This document shows, one piece after another, positions 1 through 10,496 of a stretch of 64,000 nucleotides of DNA. A program made the position numbers and the translations under genes. The stretch comes from Nocardioides thalensis (GTDB taxonomy: Bacteria > Actinomycetota > Actinomycetes > Propionibacteriales > Nocardioidaceae): positions 930,001-994,000 of the forward strand of contig NZ_JACCFP010000001.1 of NCBI RefSeq assembly GCF_013410655.1, read 5' to 3'. The notes beneath the pieces are model-generated. The model was not told the DNA's origin, did not search any database, and worked only from the letters and a program-made list of their open reading frames with translations. Each line of letters starts with the position of its first letter. The stretch's first letter is position 1.

Positions 1-16
1 GGACTGGAGGGCTGAC

Positions 17-1258
17 ATGACCGCCGCAGAGATCGACCGCCCCGCGCGGACCTTCCCCACCCGCTTTCGCGAGGGCGAGGCGCGCGCGGCCCGGATGGGT
101 CGTCCGCTCCGCATCTTCGGCCGGGTCCGCGAGGTCGACGAGGAGCTGATGCAGCGCATCGGCCGCGCGATGACCGAGCGCGACGAGCTCGGCGGACGGC
201 TCGCGGAAGCGATCCGAACGCGAGCAGGCGACCCCGGCAAGGTGACCCTGCGACAGCTGCGCACCGCGCTGCACGAGGGCCTCGACGCCGTACCGGACGC
301 ACCTCCGGCCCTCGCCGACTTCATCCGCACCAACACCGAGGTGCCCGACTGGGTCGAGTGGGACCTCGTCGAGGAGGGCGCCCGGGTCTACAACCGGCTC
401 GGCCAGAACGCGGCCGACGTGCTCACCCAGCTCTCCCTCGTCGGCGGCTACCGCTTCGGCGGCCCGACCGACCTGCTCGTCGCCACCGGCGGACTCACCG
501 GCGACATGACCCGGCGCCGCCTCGCCGAGACCCAGAAGTGGGCGATCACGCTCGGGCAGCCGGGCGCGCTCGAGCCTGGGGGCGAGGCGTGGCGGCTCAC
601 CCTGCACGTGCGGGCGATGCACGCACTCGTCAACGCCGAGTTCGCCGACACGTGGGACACCGAGCGGTGGGGCCTCCCCATCAACCAGGCCGACCTCGCG
701 TCGACGCTCGGGCTCTTCGACGGCGTGCTGCTCATCGGGTCGCGCGCCCTCGGCGCCCGGGTGACCCGCGCCGAGTCACGGGCGGTCATGCACCAGTGGA
801 AGTGGATCGGCTACCTGATGGGCGTCGACGACGACTTCCTCGTCGACAGCGAGAGGGAGCGCCACCGCATCAGCTATCACGTGCTGCTCGCCCAGTCCGA
901 CATCACCGATGCCGGCCCGCAGCTCGCCCAGGCCGTCGTCGAGGCGCAGGCCGACCGCACCTACCCCGGGTGGCCGGCCGGGCTCCAGGGGCTGCGCGCG
1001 AAGTGGGAGCAGGAGCGGCTGCTCAGCATGCTCACCGTGTTCCTCGGACCGACCAGCATGCGCGAGCTCGGGCTGCCGCTGCGGCCTCCCTGGGCGCACG
1101 CGTACGTCGCGGGCCTCAACCTGTGGCGGTACGGCGTGCTCAACCGCACGCGGTGGGGCCGGGAGCGGATGGACCGCTGGGGCGCGCGGGTCAGCCAGCG
1201 GATCCTCGACAGCTACTTCGGCGACGAGGCCGAGGACGTGGGCCAGTTGCGCGCCTGA
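17..1258 (+). CDS. Oxygenase MpaB-family (DUF2236) protein
   Basis: A 413-residue protein of the MpaB/rubber-oxygenase-like family, whose studied members are heme-dependent oxygenases; the substrate here is unknown. The family hallmark is the helical stretch around residues 175-210, with QKWAITLGQPGAL followed by RLTLHVRAMHALVN, where the RxMHA segment carries the conserved histidine region. There is no signal peptide, so a cytosolic location is likely. The ATG has a good ribosome site (GGAGGG, bases 6-11), and a TGA at bases 13-15 could end an upstream gene cut off by the window. The gene converges on the sugar isomerase gene with 28 bp between them and no clear terminator. Family assignment is solid; activity is not predicted. 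Confidence 0.85.
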   Translation: MTAAEIDRPARTFPTRFREGEARAARMGRPLRIFGRVREVDEELMQRIGRAMTERDELGGRLAEAIRTRAGDPGKVTLRQLRTALHEGLDAVPDAPPALADFIRTNTEVPDWVEWDLVEEGARVYNRLGQNAADVLTQLSLVGGYRFGGPTDLLVATGGLTGDMTRRRLAETQKWAITLGQPGALEPGGEAWRLTLHVRAMHALVNAEFADTWDTERWGLPINQADLASTLGLFDGVLLIGSRALGARVTRAESRAVMHQWKWIGYLMGVDDDFLVDSERERHRISYHVLLAQSDITDAGPQLAQAVVEAQADRTYPGWPAGLQGLRAKWEQERLLSMLTVFLGPTSMRELGLPLRPPWAHAYVAGLNLWRYGVLNRTRWGRERMDRWGARVSQRILDSYFGDEAEDVGQLRA

Positions 1259-1286
1259 CGGCGCAGCGGATGACGAGCCGGAGCGG

Positions 1287-2297
1287 CTACTGCTCGCTCT
1301 GCTTGGAGAAGGCAGCGTCGAACGACGCGGCCGGCGGGTCGTAGTCGAACCGGCGCAGGAACTCCAGCGCCTCCGGGGCGCCGTGCAGGCGGTCCATCCC
1401 TGCGTCCTCCCACTCGACCGACACCGGTCCGTCGTACCCGATCGCGGCGAGCGCCCGGAAGGAGTCCTCCCACGGCACGTCGCCGCGGCCGGTGGACACG
1501 AAGTCCCAGCCGCGGTGCTGGTCGCCCCACGGCAGGTGCGAGGAGAGGATGCCGTTGCGGCCGCCGCCCATCCGCATCCGGGTGTCCTTGCAGTCGACGT
1601 GGTAGATCCGGTCGGCGAAGTCGGTGATGAACGCGACCGGGTCGAGGCCCTGCCACATCATGTGGCTGGGGTCCCAGTTGATGCCGAACTCCGGCCGGTG
1701 GTCGATCGCCTCGAGGGTCTTCACCGTGGACCAGTAGTCGTAGGCGATCTCCGAGGGGTGCACCTCGTGCGCGAACCGCACGCCCTCCTCGGCGAACACG
1801 TCGAGGATCGGGTGCCACCGGTCGGCGAAGTCCTGGTAGCCGCGGTCGATGCGCTCGGCCGGCACGGGAGGGAACATCGCGACGTACTGCCAGACCGACG
1901 AGCCGGTGAAGCCGACGACGACGTCGACGCCCATCTTCCGCGCGAGCCGCGCGGTCAGCTTCATCTCCTCGGCGGCGCGCTGCCGCACGCCCTCGGGGTC
2001 GCCGTCGCCCCACACGCGGTCGCGCACGATCGCCTGGTGCCGGAAGTCGATCGGGTCGTCGCAGATCGCCTGCCCCGTCAGGTGGTTGGAGATCGCCCAG
2101 CACTTCAGGCCGTAGCGCTCCAGCAGCGCGAGCCGCTCCTCGACGTAGCCGTCCTCGTCCACGCGCCAGGCGTCGAGGTGCTCGCCGGAGACGGCGATCT
2201 CGAGCCCGTCGTAGCCCCACTCCGCCGCGTGCCGCGCGACCTCCTCGAGCGTCAGGTCGACCCACTGGCCGGTGAACAGCGTGAAGCGCTTGCCCAT
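1287..2297 (-). CDS. Sugar phosphate isomerase/epimerase (xylose-isomerase-like TIM barrel)
   Basis: A 336-residue AP-endonuclease-2 superfamily TIM barrel, probably a cytosolic metal-dependent sugar isomerase, epimerase or dehydratase. Likely metal ligands are visible in HEVHPSE (about residue 175), NWDPSHMM (about 210), HVDCKDTR (about 232) and VEWEDAG (about 296). It is the last gene of a seven-gene minus-strand operon; its ATG follows the stop of the Gfo/Idh/MocA gene after one base. With the second TIM barrel (3438-4295) and the oxidoreductase it probably converts an imported sugar or cyclitol, perhaps through a 3-keto intermediate. The exact substrate cannot be read from the sequence. 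Confidence 0.88.
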   Translation of the reverse strand: MGKRFTLFTGQWVDLTLEEVARHAAEWGYDGLEIAVSGEHLDAWRVDEDGYVEERLALLERYGLKCWAISNHLTGQAICDDPIDFRHQAIVRDRVWGDGDPEGVRQRAAEEMKLTARLARKMGVDVVVGFTGSSVWQYVAMFPPVPAERIDRGYQDFADRWHPILDVFAEEGVRFAHEVHPSEIAYDYWSTVKTLEAIDHRPEFGINWDPSHMMWQGLDPVAFITDFADRIYHVDCKDTRMRMGGGRNGILSSHLPWGDQHRGWDFVSTGRGDVPWEDSFRALAAIGYDGPVSVEWEDAGMDRLHGAPEALEFLRRFDYDPPAASFDAAFSKQSEQ

Positions 2298-2298
2298 C

Positions 2299-3441
2299 TC
2301 ATGCTCCTTCTCGTACGGCGACCCGCCGGCCGTCGTCGCCGGCCGACTGCTCGATCGCGGCGAGCACCCGCTGCACCGCGAGCCCGTCGGCGAACGACGG
2401 CTGCGGGCTGGTGCCCTCGGCGATCGCGGTCAGGAAATCGGCGGCCTGGCTGGTGAACGTGTGGTCCCATCCCAGCACGTGCCCCGGCGGCCACCAGGCC
2501 GAGAGCCACGGGTGGTCCGTCTCGGTGACGAGCACCCGGCGGGCGCCGGCCGCAACGTCGTCGGGCCGGTCGAGGACCATGAGCTCGTTGAGGCGCTCGA
2601 GATCGAACGCGACCGAGCCGCGGTCGCCGTACACCTCGAGGGTGAGGCCGTTCTTGCGACCGGTGGCCATCCGGCTCACCTCGACGCTCGCGACCACGCC
2701 GGAGCCGGTCTCGAGCGTGGCCCACGCGGCGTCGTCGACGGTGACCGGCTCTCGTCCCTGCGGACCGGTGCGCTCCGGCACGAACGTGCGTAGGTGGCCC
2801 GACGCCGCGACGACCGGGTCGCCGAGCAGGTAGTGCAGCTGGTCGACCACGTGCGAGCCGAGGTCGCCGAGCACGCCGCTGCCCGCCTGCTCCTTGCGCA
2901 GTCGCCACGTCATCGGCGCGTCGGCGTCGGCCAGCCAGTCCTGGAGGTACGCCGCCCGCACCTGGCGCACCGCGCCGATCCGGCCGTCCGCGATCAGCTG
3001 TCGTGTCAGCGCGAGCGCCGGCACCCGGCGGTAGTTGAAGCCGATCATCGCCCGCACCCCGCGGGCCTCGGCCTCGCGCGCGGCGGCGAGCATCGCCTCG
3101 GACTCGGCGACCGTGTTGCTGAGCGGCTTCTCGACGAGCACGTGCTTGCCGGCGGCCAGGGCGGCGAGGGTGATCTCGGCGTGGCTGTCGCCCGGCGTGC
3201 AGACGTCGACCACGTCGACGTCGTCGCGCTCGATCACGCTGCGCCAGTCGGTCGCGGACTCCGCCCAGCCGTAGTGGGACGCGGCCTCCTTGACGGCCGC
3301 TTCGTCGCGCCCGACCAGCACCTGCTGCCGCACGGCGGGGACGCCGGGGTAGAAGGCGCGCACGTTGCGCCAGGCGTTGGAGTGGGCCTTGCCCATGAAC
3401 GAGTAGCCGATCACGGCCACCCCGAGAGGTTCGCGGGTCAT
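2299..3441 (-). CDS. Gfo/Idh/MocA family oxidoreductase
   Basis: A 380-residue NAD(P)-dependent sugar or cyclitol dehydrogenase. The N-terminal Rossmann fold shows GVAVIGYSFMGKAHS at residues 6-20, and the family motif EKPLSN occurs near residue 104 with the catalytic-type lysine. The C-terminal half is the usual alpha/beta substrate domain. The ATG at 3441 was chosen because it overlaps the upstream stop as ATGA and directly precedes the Rossmann strand; the reading frame extends much further upstream only as a shadow. Its place between two TIM-barrel isomerases suggests oxidation of a hydroxyl that is then isomerised or epimerised. Substrate unknown. Confidence 0.9.
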   Translation of the reverse strand: MTREPLGVAVIGYSFMGKAHSNAWRNVRAFYPGVPAVRQQVLVGRDEAAVKEAASHYGWAESATDWRSVIERDDVDVVDVCTPGDSHAEITLAALAAGKHVLVEKPLSNTVAESEAMLAAAREAEARGVRAMIGFNYRRVPALALTRQLIADGRIGAVRQVRAAYLQDWLADADAPMTWRLRKEQAGSGVLGDLGSHVVDQLHYLLGDPVVAASGHLRTFVPERTGPQGREPVTVDDAAWATLETGSGVVASVEVSRMATGRKNGLTLEVYGDRGSVAFDLERLNELMVLDRPDDVAAGARRVLVTETDHPWLSAWWPPGHVLGWDHTFTSQAADFLTAIAEGTSPQPSFADGLAVQRVLAAIEQSAGDDGRRVAVREGA

Positions 3442-4295
3442 CGCTGTGCTCCTGTCTGGCGCAGGAACGCCAGTCCCTCGGTGGCGAGGGCGTCGGGGGA
3501 GGCGGCGAGCGGCCGCCAGATGGACGCGGCGACCGCGATCGCCGCGTTGTCGGGGGTGAAGCTCTCGATGACCAGCGGGCCGTCGTAGCCGACCTCGTCG
3601 AGGGCCGCGAGCAGCGCGTCCCAGTCGGTCTGGTCGCCGCCGGGCGCGCCGCGGTCGCTGCCGCACACCTGCACGTGCACCAGGTGCTCGCCGGTGCGCC
3701 GTACGGCGTCCGCGCTCGAGCGCTCCTCGATGTTGAGGTGGTAGGTGTCCAGCGCCAGGCCGAGGGCAGGGCCGAGCAGCGGCCCGAGCGCCTCGAGCGC
3801 CTGGTCGACGGTGTTGACGAGGGAGGTCTCGTAGCGGTTGAGCGGCTCGATGCCGATCCGCACGCCGCGCTCGCCCGCGTGGTCGACGACCGGCGCGAGG
3901 TTGGCGCGCCACTCGGCGTAGGCGGCCGCGCGCTCCTCGGGAGCGAGCCGCCAGACCCGGCCGGTCTGCGCGTAGAAGGGTCCGCACACGGCCGGGGCGC
4001 CGATCGCGGCGGCGAGGTCCACGCAGGCCTTCAGGTAGTCCTGGGTGGCGGCCACGCAGTCGGCGTCGGTCGCGACCAGGTCGCGGCCGGGCGCCATCGC
4101 GCCGACGACGTACGGCGCGAGGCCGGTCTCGGCGAGCGCGGCGGCAGCGAGGTCGGGGTCGATGTCGCCGGGGTTCTCCAGCGGCAGCTCGACCGCGTCG
4201 AAGCCGAGCGCGCGGATGTCGCGCAGCAGCCCCGGCAGGTTCGCGTCGGCCAGGGGCGAGGTCCACACCCAGGTGTTGACGCCGATGGGTCGCAC
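3438..4295 (-). CDS. TIM-barrel sugar epimerase (D-tagatose/D-psicose 3-epimerase-like)
   Basis: A 285-residue xylose-isomerase-like TIM barrel, close to the usual 290 residues of ketose 3-epimerases. The motif GIEPLNRYET near residue 145 resembles the metal-binding glutamate motif of that group; further ligands are likely in DTYHLNIEE (about 180), HVQVCGSDRG (about 205) and VIESFTP (about 240). It overlaps the oxidoreductase start by four bases and is separated from the binding-protein gene by 88 bp that hold a perfect stem-loop. It could equally be a 3-keto-sugar isomerase. The fold assignment is firm, the reaction is inferred. Confidence 0.87.
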   Translation of the reverse strand: MRPIGVNTWVWTSPLADANLPGLLRDIRALGFDAVELPLENPGDIDPDLAAAALAETGLAPYVVGAMAPGRDLVATDADCVAATQDYLKACVDLAAAIGAPAVCGPFYAQTGRVWRLAPEERAAAYAEWRANLAPVVDHAGERGVRIGIEPLNRYETSLVNTVDQALEALGPLLGPALGLALDTYHLNIEERSSADAVRRTGEHLVHVQVCGSDRGAPGGDQTDWDALLAALDEVGYDGPLVIESFTPDNAAIAVAASIWRPLAASPDALATEGLAFLRQTGAQR

Positions 4296-4321
4296 GGCGG
4301 GCCCTTTCTGGTGGTCGAGGT

Positions 4322-4364
4322 CGTCGCTGGTCGAGCAGGGGAGAGCCCTGCTCGACCAGCGACG
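4322..4364. repeat. Perfect 19-bp inverted repeat with 5-base loop
   Basis: Bases 4322-4340 and 4346-4364 are exact reverse complements around the loop GAGAG. It lies between the binding-protein gene and the epimerase gene of the same operon. No T-run follows, so it may act as an mRNA-stabilising or partial-termination hairpin that keeps binding-protein expression high. The arm contains CTGGTCGAGCAG, which I associate with dispersed Nocardioides repeats. Confidence 0.75.
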
Positions 4365-4383
4365 GGCGTGTGGCGCGGCAGGG

Positions 4384-5607
4384 TTACGGGATCTGCCGCT
4401 CCTGCCAGACCTCCGGGTAGCCCGGCAGGTCCTCGCCGCCGAACTTCGCGTAGTGGCCGTCGGGCATGCCGTCGTTGGCCTCGAGGTACGCCGCCCGCTC
4501 CTCCTCGGTGATCGGCTCCTGCGGGAGCACCCACTCGGTCGGGATCTCCTCGCCCTTGACGATCTTCTCGACGGCGAGCAGCGGGGTGCGCCACTGGAAG
4601 TTGGAGTAGACGGGCGCCAGGCCGGTGAGCCCGGTCTCCTCCCACTTGCGGAGGAAGCTCATCTCGTCCTCGCCGGTCATCACCGGGTAGTCGACGCCCT
4701 GGTCCTCGAACGCCTCGATGGCGGCGACGGCGCCGTCACCGGCGTCCATCCACACGCCGGCGACGTCGCCCTGCACGAGCGCGTCGGTGATGATCTTCTT
4801 GATCTCCGCCGGGTCGGCGCCGGTGAAGTGGTCGGTCGCCTCGATGCCGTTCTCCTCGAAGATCCGCTCGGCCGCGGCCCAGCGGGTCTCGAGCACGTCG
4901 ACGCCGGGCAGGATCCGCAGCGCGATGACGCGGTCGCCCTCCTCGAGGTTCTCGACGAGGAAGTTGGCGGTCGCGATGCCCCACGCGTAGCCACCGATCG
5001 GGTGGATGAACGTGGTCGGGCAGTCGGTGTTGACGCCGCGGTCGAAGACGATCACGGGCTTGCCGGTCTCGCAGGCGCGCTCCACCGCGGGGGTGAGGGC
5101 TGCCGTCGAGTTCGGCGAGATGATGAAGACGTCGCAGTTGCCCTGGTCGATGAAGTAGTCGATGTCGGCGATCTGGGTGTTGTCGTCGTCACCGGCGTCG
5201 CGGGTCTCCATCTCGGAGATCACGCCGCTGTCCTGGAGCACCTCGAGCTGCTGGTTCATCGTGATCCAGCCGGTCTGGCGCCACGGGTTGGAGATCGAGG
5301 CGTTGGCGAAGCAGACCTTCTGCGCCTCCTGGCTCTTCCACTCCGAGGTGTCGGTCATCGGGCCGTCGATGTACTGCAGCCACGGCTCCTCGGGGTTGCC
5401 CTCGAAGGTGGCGTCCATCTGCTGCATCTGCTCGTCGTAGTCCGCCTGCACGAACCACTCGTCGCTGCTGCCCTCCTCCGACTCCTCGGTGCTCGCGGGA
5501 TCGTCCGCGGTGTCCGGGTTGTCGACGGAGTCGTCGGTCGAGCACGCCGTGAGCACGGCCAGCATGGCCGCCCCCGCGAGCACGCCCCTGAAAGGTGACT
5601 TGCGCAT
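4384..5607 (-). CDS. ABC sugar transporter substrate-binding lipoprotein
   Basis: A 407-residue type I (ribose-type, Peripla_BP_4) solute-binding lipoprotein. The signal peptide ends in the lipobox LTAC with the acylated cysteine at residue 22, followed by an acidic Asp/Ser/Glu linker. Core motifs include FANASISNPWR, IDYFIDQGNCDVFIISPN and KPVIVFDRG. ATG 5607 abuts the permease stop and has GGAGAG seven bases upstream. It feeds the two permeases and dual-domain ATPase encoded just upstream. The ligand is unknown, but the downstream isomerase and dehydrogenase genes point to a carbohydrate or cyclitol. Confidence 0.9.
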   Translation of the reverse strand: MRKSPFRGVLAGAAMLAVLTACSTDDSVDNPDTADDPASTEESEEGSSDEWFVQADYDEQMQQMDATFEGNPEEPWLQYIDGPMTDTSEWKSQEAQKVCFANASISNPWRQTGWITMNQQLEVLQDSGVISEMETRDAGDDDNTQIADIDYFIDQGNCDVFIISPNSTAALTPAVERACETGKPVIVFDRGVNTDCPTTFIHPIGGYAWGIATANFLVENLEEGDRVIALRILPGVDVLETRWAAAERIFEENGIEATDHFTGADPAEIKKIITDALVQGDVAGVWMDAGDGAVAAIEAFEDQGVDYPVMTGEDEMSFLRKWEETGLTGLAPVYSNFQWRTPLLAVEKIVKGEEIPTEWVLPQEPITEEERAAYLEANDGMPDGHYAKFGGEDLPGYPEVWQERQIP

Positions 5608-6711
5608 TCAGTTCTCTCCAATGTTCGTGCCCGGGGTGGGCTCTGTGGGTCGGTCAGCTGTCTTGGGGGGAGGGGAGGTACGGCGGCCGCGGCCCAGGGT
5701 CCAGGCGCGGGCCGAGACGGCGAGCGCGGCGATGATGATCAGCCCCTGCACGCTGTCCCTCCACGTGGACTCGATCTCGAGCGCGGTGAGCAGGGTGAAG
5801 AGCAGCTCGAGCGCGAACGCGCCGGCCACCGCCGAGAGCACCCAACCGCGGCCGCCGCCGAGCACGACGCCGCCGAGCACGACCGCCGTGATTGCCATGA
5901 ACTCGTAGCCCTGGCCGACGGACGGGTGCACGCCGGCGTAGCCGACGAGCAGGATCCCGGCGACGGTCGACGCCAGCGACGAGAGCACGAACGCCTGCGT
6001 CTTCACGCGCCACACGCGGGCGCCCGAGACGGCGGCGGCGTCGGGGTTGTCGCCGACGGCGATGAGCGTGCGCCCGAACGGGCGGCGCATCAGCCAGGCG
6101 GCGGCGACGCACAGGACGGTGAGGATGATCAGCGGATAGGGGATGACGTCGACGACCGGCACGTCCTCGATCGCCCCGCGCCCGATCTCGCGGAACTTGT
6201 CGGGCGGGTTGCCGGTCGCGGCGCCACCGGAGAGGTAGTCGACGAGGCCGCCCAGCGCCAGCATCATCGCGAGCGTGGTGATGAAGCTCGGCACCTGGAG
6301 GAGTGTGGTGACCAGGCCGTTGACGACGCCGATGCCCACGCCGAGCAAAAGCATCAGCACCAGGCCGGGGATGATCCGGCTCTCGTCCTCGCCGATGAAG
6401 TTGCCGGCGATCACCACCTGCGCGGCGATGACGGCCCCCATCGAGAGGTCGAACTCGCCGGACACGATGACGTAGTACTGACCCAGCGCCACGATCGCGA
6501 TCGGCGCCGTACGGCCGAGGAAACGGATGAGCACGCCCGGGTCGCCGAAGTTGGGGTTGGCCGCGATCGTCGCCAGCAGCAGCGCGATCGCCAGCACGAG
6601 CACGGCGCCCCCGGGCGTGGCGAGCACCGCGAGGGCCCGCGCCCCCAGCCCGTGCGCGTGGTAGGGGAGCGGCGCCGTCGTACGGGTCTCGGTCACCTGG
6701 CTGTCGGTCAC
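5608..6711 (-). CDS. ABC sugar transporter permease (RbsC-like)
   Basis: A 367-residue multi-spanning inner-membrane permease of the ribose/xylose/galactose class. The hallmark GQYYVIVSGEFDLSMGAVIA lies in the first third, and QVPSFITTLAMMLALGG and GDNPDAAAVSG follow. The start is GTG 6711, which overlaps the preceding permease stop as GTGA. It is slightly longer than RbsC because of an N-terminal extension and a charged proline-rich tail. It probably pairs with the permease at 6708-7730 as a heterodimer, using the shared ATPase and binding protein. Confidence 0.9.
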   Translation of the reverse strand: MTDSQVTETRTTAPLPYHAHGLGARALAVLATPGGAVLVLAIALLLATIAANPNFGDPGVLIRFLGRTAPIAIVALGQYYVIVSGEFDLSMGAVIAAQVVIAGNFIGEDESRIIPGLVLMLLLGVGIGVVNGLVTTLLQVPSFITTLAMMLALGGLVDYLSGGAATGNPPDKFREIGRGAIEDVPVVDVIPYPLIILTVLCVAAAWLMRRPFGRTLIAVGDNPDAAAVSGARVWRVKTQAFVLSSLASTVAGILLVGYAGVHPSVGQGYEFMAITAVVLGGVVLGGGRGWVLSAVAGAFALELLFTLLTALEIESTWRDSVQGLIIIAALAVSARAWTLGRGRRTSPPPKTADRPTEPTPGTNIGEN

Positions 6712-7726
6712 TTCGCCTCCTGGAGGGCGGCGTCGAGCACGCCCGGCCGTTCGAACCGGGCCGGCCGGCGGTCGATCTCGCGGCGGGCGTAGACCGCGAC
6801 CGCGGCGACGATCACCGCGCCGCGGATCGCGTCGCGCAGGAACGGGTCGGTCTGGAGCGCGGCCATCACGTTGTCCATCACCGCGAAGATCGCGACGCCG
6901 GCGAGGGTGCCGGTGATGTTGCCCTTGCCGCCGGCGAGCAGGGTGCCGCCGAGCACCACCGCCGCGATCGACATCAGGTCGTACTGCCCCTGCGTGCCTG
7001 CGGTCGGGTTGCCCACCTGGGTCCGCGCGACCAGCAGCAGGCCGGCGAGCGCCGTGAGCATCGAGCACAGGACGTGGGCGGTGATGACCGGCACCGACGT
7101 GCGCACGCCGGACAGGCGCGCCACCTGCGGGTTGCCGCCGACGGCGTAGACCTGGTGGCCGACGCGGGTGCGGCGCAGCATCAGGATCATCAGCAGCGCG
7201 CAGCCGAGCATGATCAGGACCGGCAGCGGCACCGGGCCGATCCGGGTGGCGCCGATCAGCGCGAACGAGCGCGGGGCGTCGCCGGTGGGCCCGGCGTAGT
7301 TGACGGCGAGGTAGCCGCTGATGATCAGCCCCATGCCGAGCGTGGCGATGAAGCCGTGCACGTGCAGGAAGCTGACGACCGCCCCGTTGACGAACCCGAT
7401 CGCCGCGGCGACCGCGAGGACCAGCAGCACGGCGGGCACGACGTTGCCCGACGACCCGTCCATCGTCGTGGCGGCGAGCACCGTGGTCAGGCTGACCACG
7501 TAGGACACCGACAGGTCGATGCTGCCGGTGAGGATCACGAGCGTCTGCCCGATGGCGACGAAGCCCAGCACGCTGGTGGCCACCAGGATCGCGGACACGT
7601 TGCCGAGGCTGAAGAAGTTGCGGCCCTCGGTGGCGGTGAGGATCGCCCCGAGGACGATCGCGACGACGAGGACGGCGAGCACCAGCCCGGTCGACGTGAG
7701 CCGGCCGAACCGCTCCGCGAGGCCCC

Positions 7727-7730
<4 letters not shown>
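6708..7730 (-). CDS. ABC sugar transporter permease (RbsC-like)
   Basis: A 340-residue membrane permease, second of the pair. It has the family motif GQTLVILTGSIDLSVSYVVS, then HVHGFIATLGMGLIISG and GNPQVARLSGVR, the latter probably the cytoplasmic loop that contacts the ATPase. ATG 7730 overlaps the ATPase stop as ATGA, so translation is likely coupled. With the permease at 5608 it would form the membrane channel for the sugar captured by the 4384-5607 lipoprotein. Confidence 0.9.
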
Positions 7731-9229
<1,499 letters not shown>

Positions 9230-9270
9230 GACGCCAGAGTGGCACGGGTCACACACTTCTGTCGAGAGCC

Positions 9271-9298
9271 TGGCAAAAGTTGTTTGTTGCACGTGCCA
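9271..9298. promoter_or_regulatory. Candidate ROK operator in divergent promoter region
   Basis: TGGCA (9271-9275) and TGCCA (9294-9298) flank an unusually AT-rich core containing GTTGTTTGTTG and the palindrome GCACGTGC. It is the only AT-rich spot between the ABC operon and the ROK gene, so it is the obvious place for autoregulation and operon control. No clear -35/-10 pair can be assigned. Inference only. Confidence 0.4.
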
Positions 9299-9323
9299 AA
9301 GTCCCCGTGGTTGACTCCTGCTC

Positions 9324-10496
9324 GTGCGAGCCAGCGACGTGTTCGACCTCCTCCGGGACGGTCAGCCGCGCACCCGGGCCCAGCTCGCCGAGCTCACCGG
9401 CCTGGCCCGCTCCACGATCTCCGCGCGGCTCGACGCGCTGGTGCGGCTGGGCCTGGTGGTGCCGTTCGGCGGCGTCTCCACGGGCGGCCGGCCGCCGTCG
9501 CTGCTGGCGTTCAACCCCGGCGCCCGGGTCGTCGTGGGCATCGACCTCGGGGCCACGCACGCCTCGGCCGCGCTGGCCGACCTCGACGGGCAGATCCTGG
9601 CCGAGCGGACCCAGCGGCTCGACATCGCGTCGGGGCCGAAGAAGGTCCTCGGCTGGGCGGAGCGGACGGTCCGCGACCTGCTCGCCGACCAGGGTCGCTC
9701 TGCCGGCGAGCTCGCCGCGATCGGCATCGGCCTGCCCGGGCCGGTCGAGCACTCGACCGGCCGCGCGATCAACCCGCCGATCATGCCCGGGTGGGACCGC
9801 TACGACGTGCCCGGCCACGTGCAGCGCGCGTTCGACGTGCCGGTGCTGGTCGACAACGACGTCAACATCATGGCCCTCGGCGAGCAGCACGCCCACCTGC
9901 GCGACGTGACCGACCTGGTGTTCATCAAGGTCGGCACCGGCATCGGCGCCGGCATCATTTCGGGCGGCACGCTCCAGCGCGGCGCCCAGGGCACCGCCGG
10001 CGACCTCGGCCACATCTACGTGCCGCGCGGCGCCGACGTCACGTGCCGCTGCGGCAACCTCGGCTGCCTCGAGGCGATCGCGGCCGTCCCGGCGCTGGCC
10101 GACGCGATCCGCGCCGCCGGTGTCGAGGTCGCGGCCGACGCCGACGTGGTCCGCCTGGTGCGCGCCGGCGACCCCGAGGCGGTCAAGGCCGTGCGCCAGT
10201 CCGGCCGCGACCTCGGCGAGGTGCTCGCCGCGCTGGTCAACCTCGTCAACCCGTCCGTGATCGTGATCGGCGGAGCGCTCGCGGCCGCGGGGGAGAGCCT
10301 GATCGCGGGGATCCGCGAGATCGTCTACCTCCGGTCGCTGCCGCTCGCCACCGAGCACCTCCACATCGCCACCTCGCGCGCCGGCGAGCGCGCCGGCGTG
10401 ATCGGCGCCGCCGCGCTCGCCATCGGCCACGTGCTGTCGCCGGAGTCGATCGACCGGGCGGTGGAGGCCTCGGCGGTCGCGGCTACGGGCGGCTGA
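9324..10496 (+). CDS. ROK-family transcriptional regulator
   Basis: A 390-residue regulator: an N-terminal winged helix-turn-helix (residues 1-60, with RAQLAELTGLARSTISARLDALV) and a C-terminal sugar-kinase-like ROK domain (70-380). The ROK metal motif is present as CRCGNLGCLEA, and a phosphate-binding-like GIDLGATHASAAL starts the domain. GTG 9324 is the likely start. It is divergent from the sugar operon at 1287-9229 and is the best candidate for its repressor, with the transported sugar or a derivative as ligand. Its last 14 bases overlap the end of the convergent ABC ATPase gene. Confidence 0.9.
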   Translation: MRASDVFDLLRDGQPRTRAQLAELTGLARSTISARLDALVRLGLVVPFGGVSTGGRPPSLLAFNPGARVVVGIDLGATHASAALADLDGQILAERTQRLDIASGPKKVLGWAERTVRDLLADQGRSAGELAAIGIGLPGPVEHSTGRAINPPIMPGWDRYDVPGHVQRAFDVPVLVDNDVNIMALGEQHAHLRDVTDLVFIKVGTGIGAGIISGGTLQRGAQGTAGDLGHIYVPRGADVTCRCGNLGCLEAIAAVPALADAIRAAGVEVAADADVVRLVRAGDPEAVKAVRQSGRDLGEVLAALVNLVNPSVIVIGGALAAAGESLIAGIREIVYLRSLPLATEHLHIATSRAGERAGVIGAAALAIGHVLSPESIDRAVEASAVAATGG

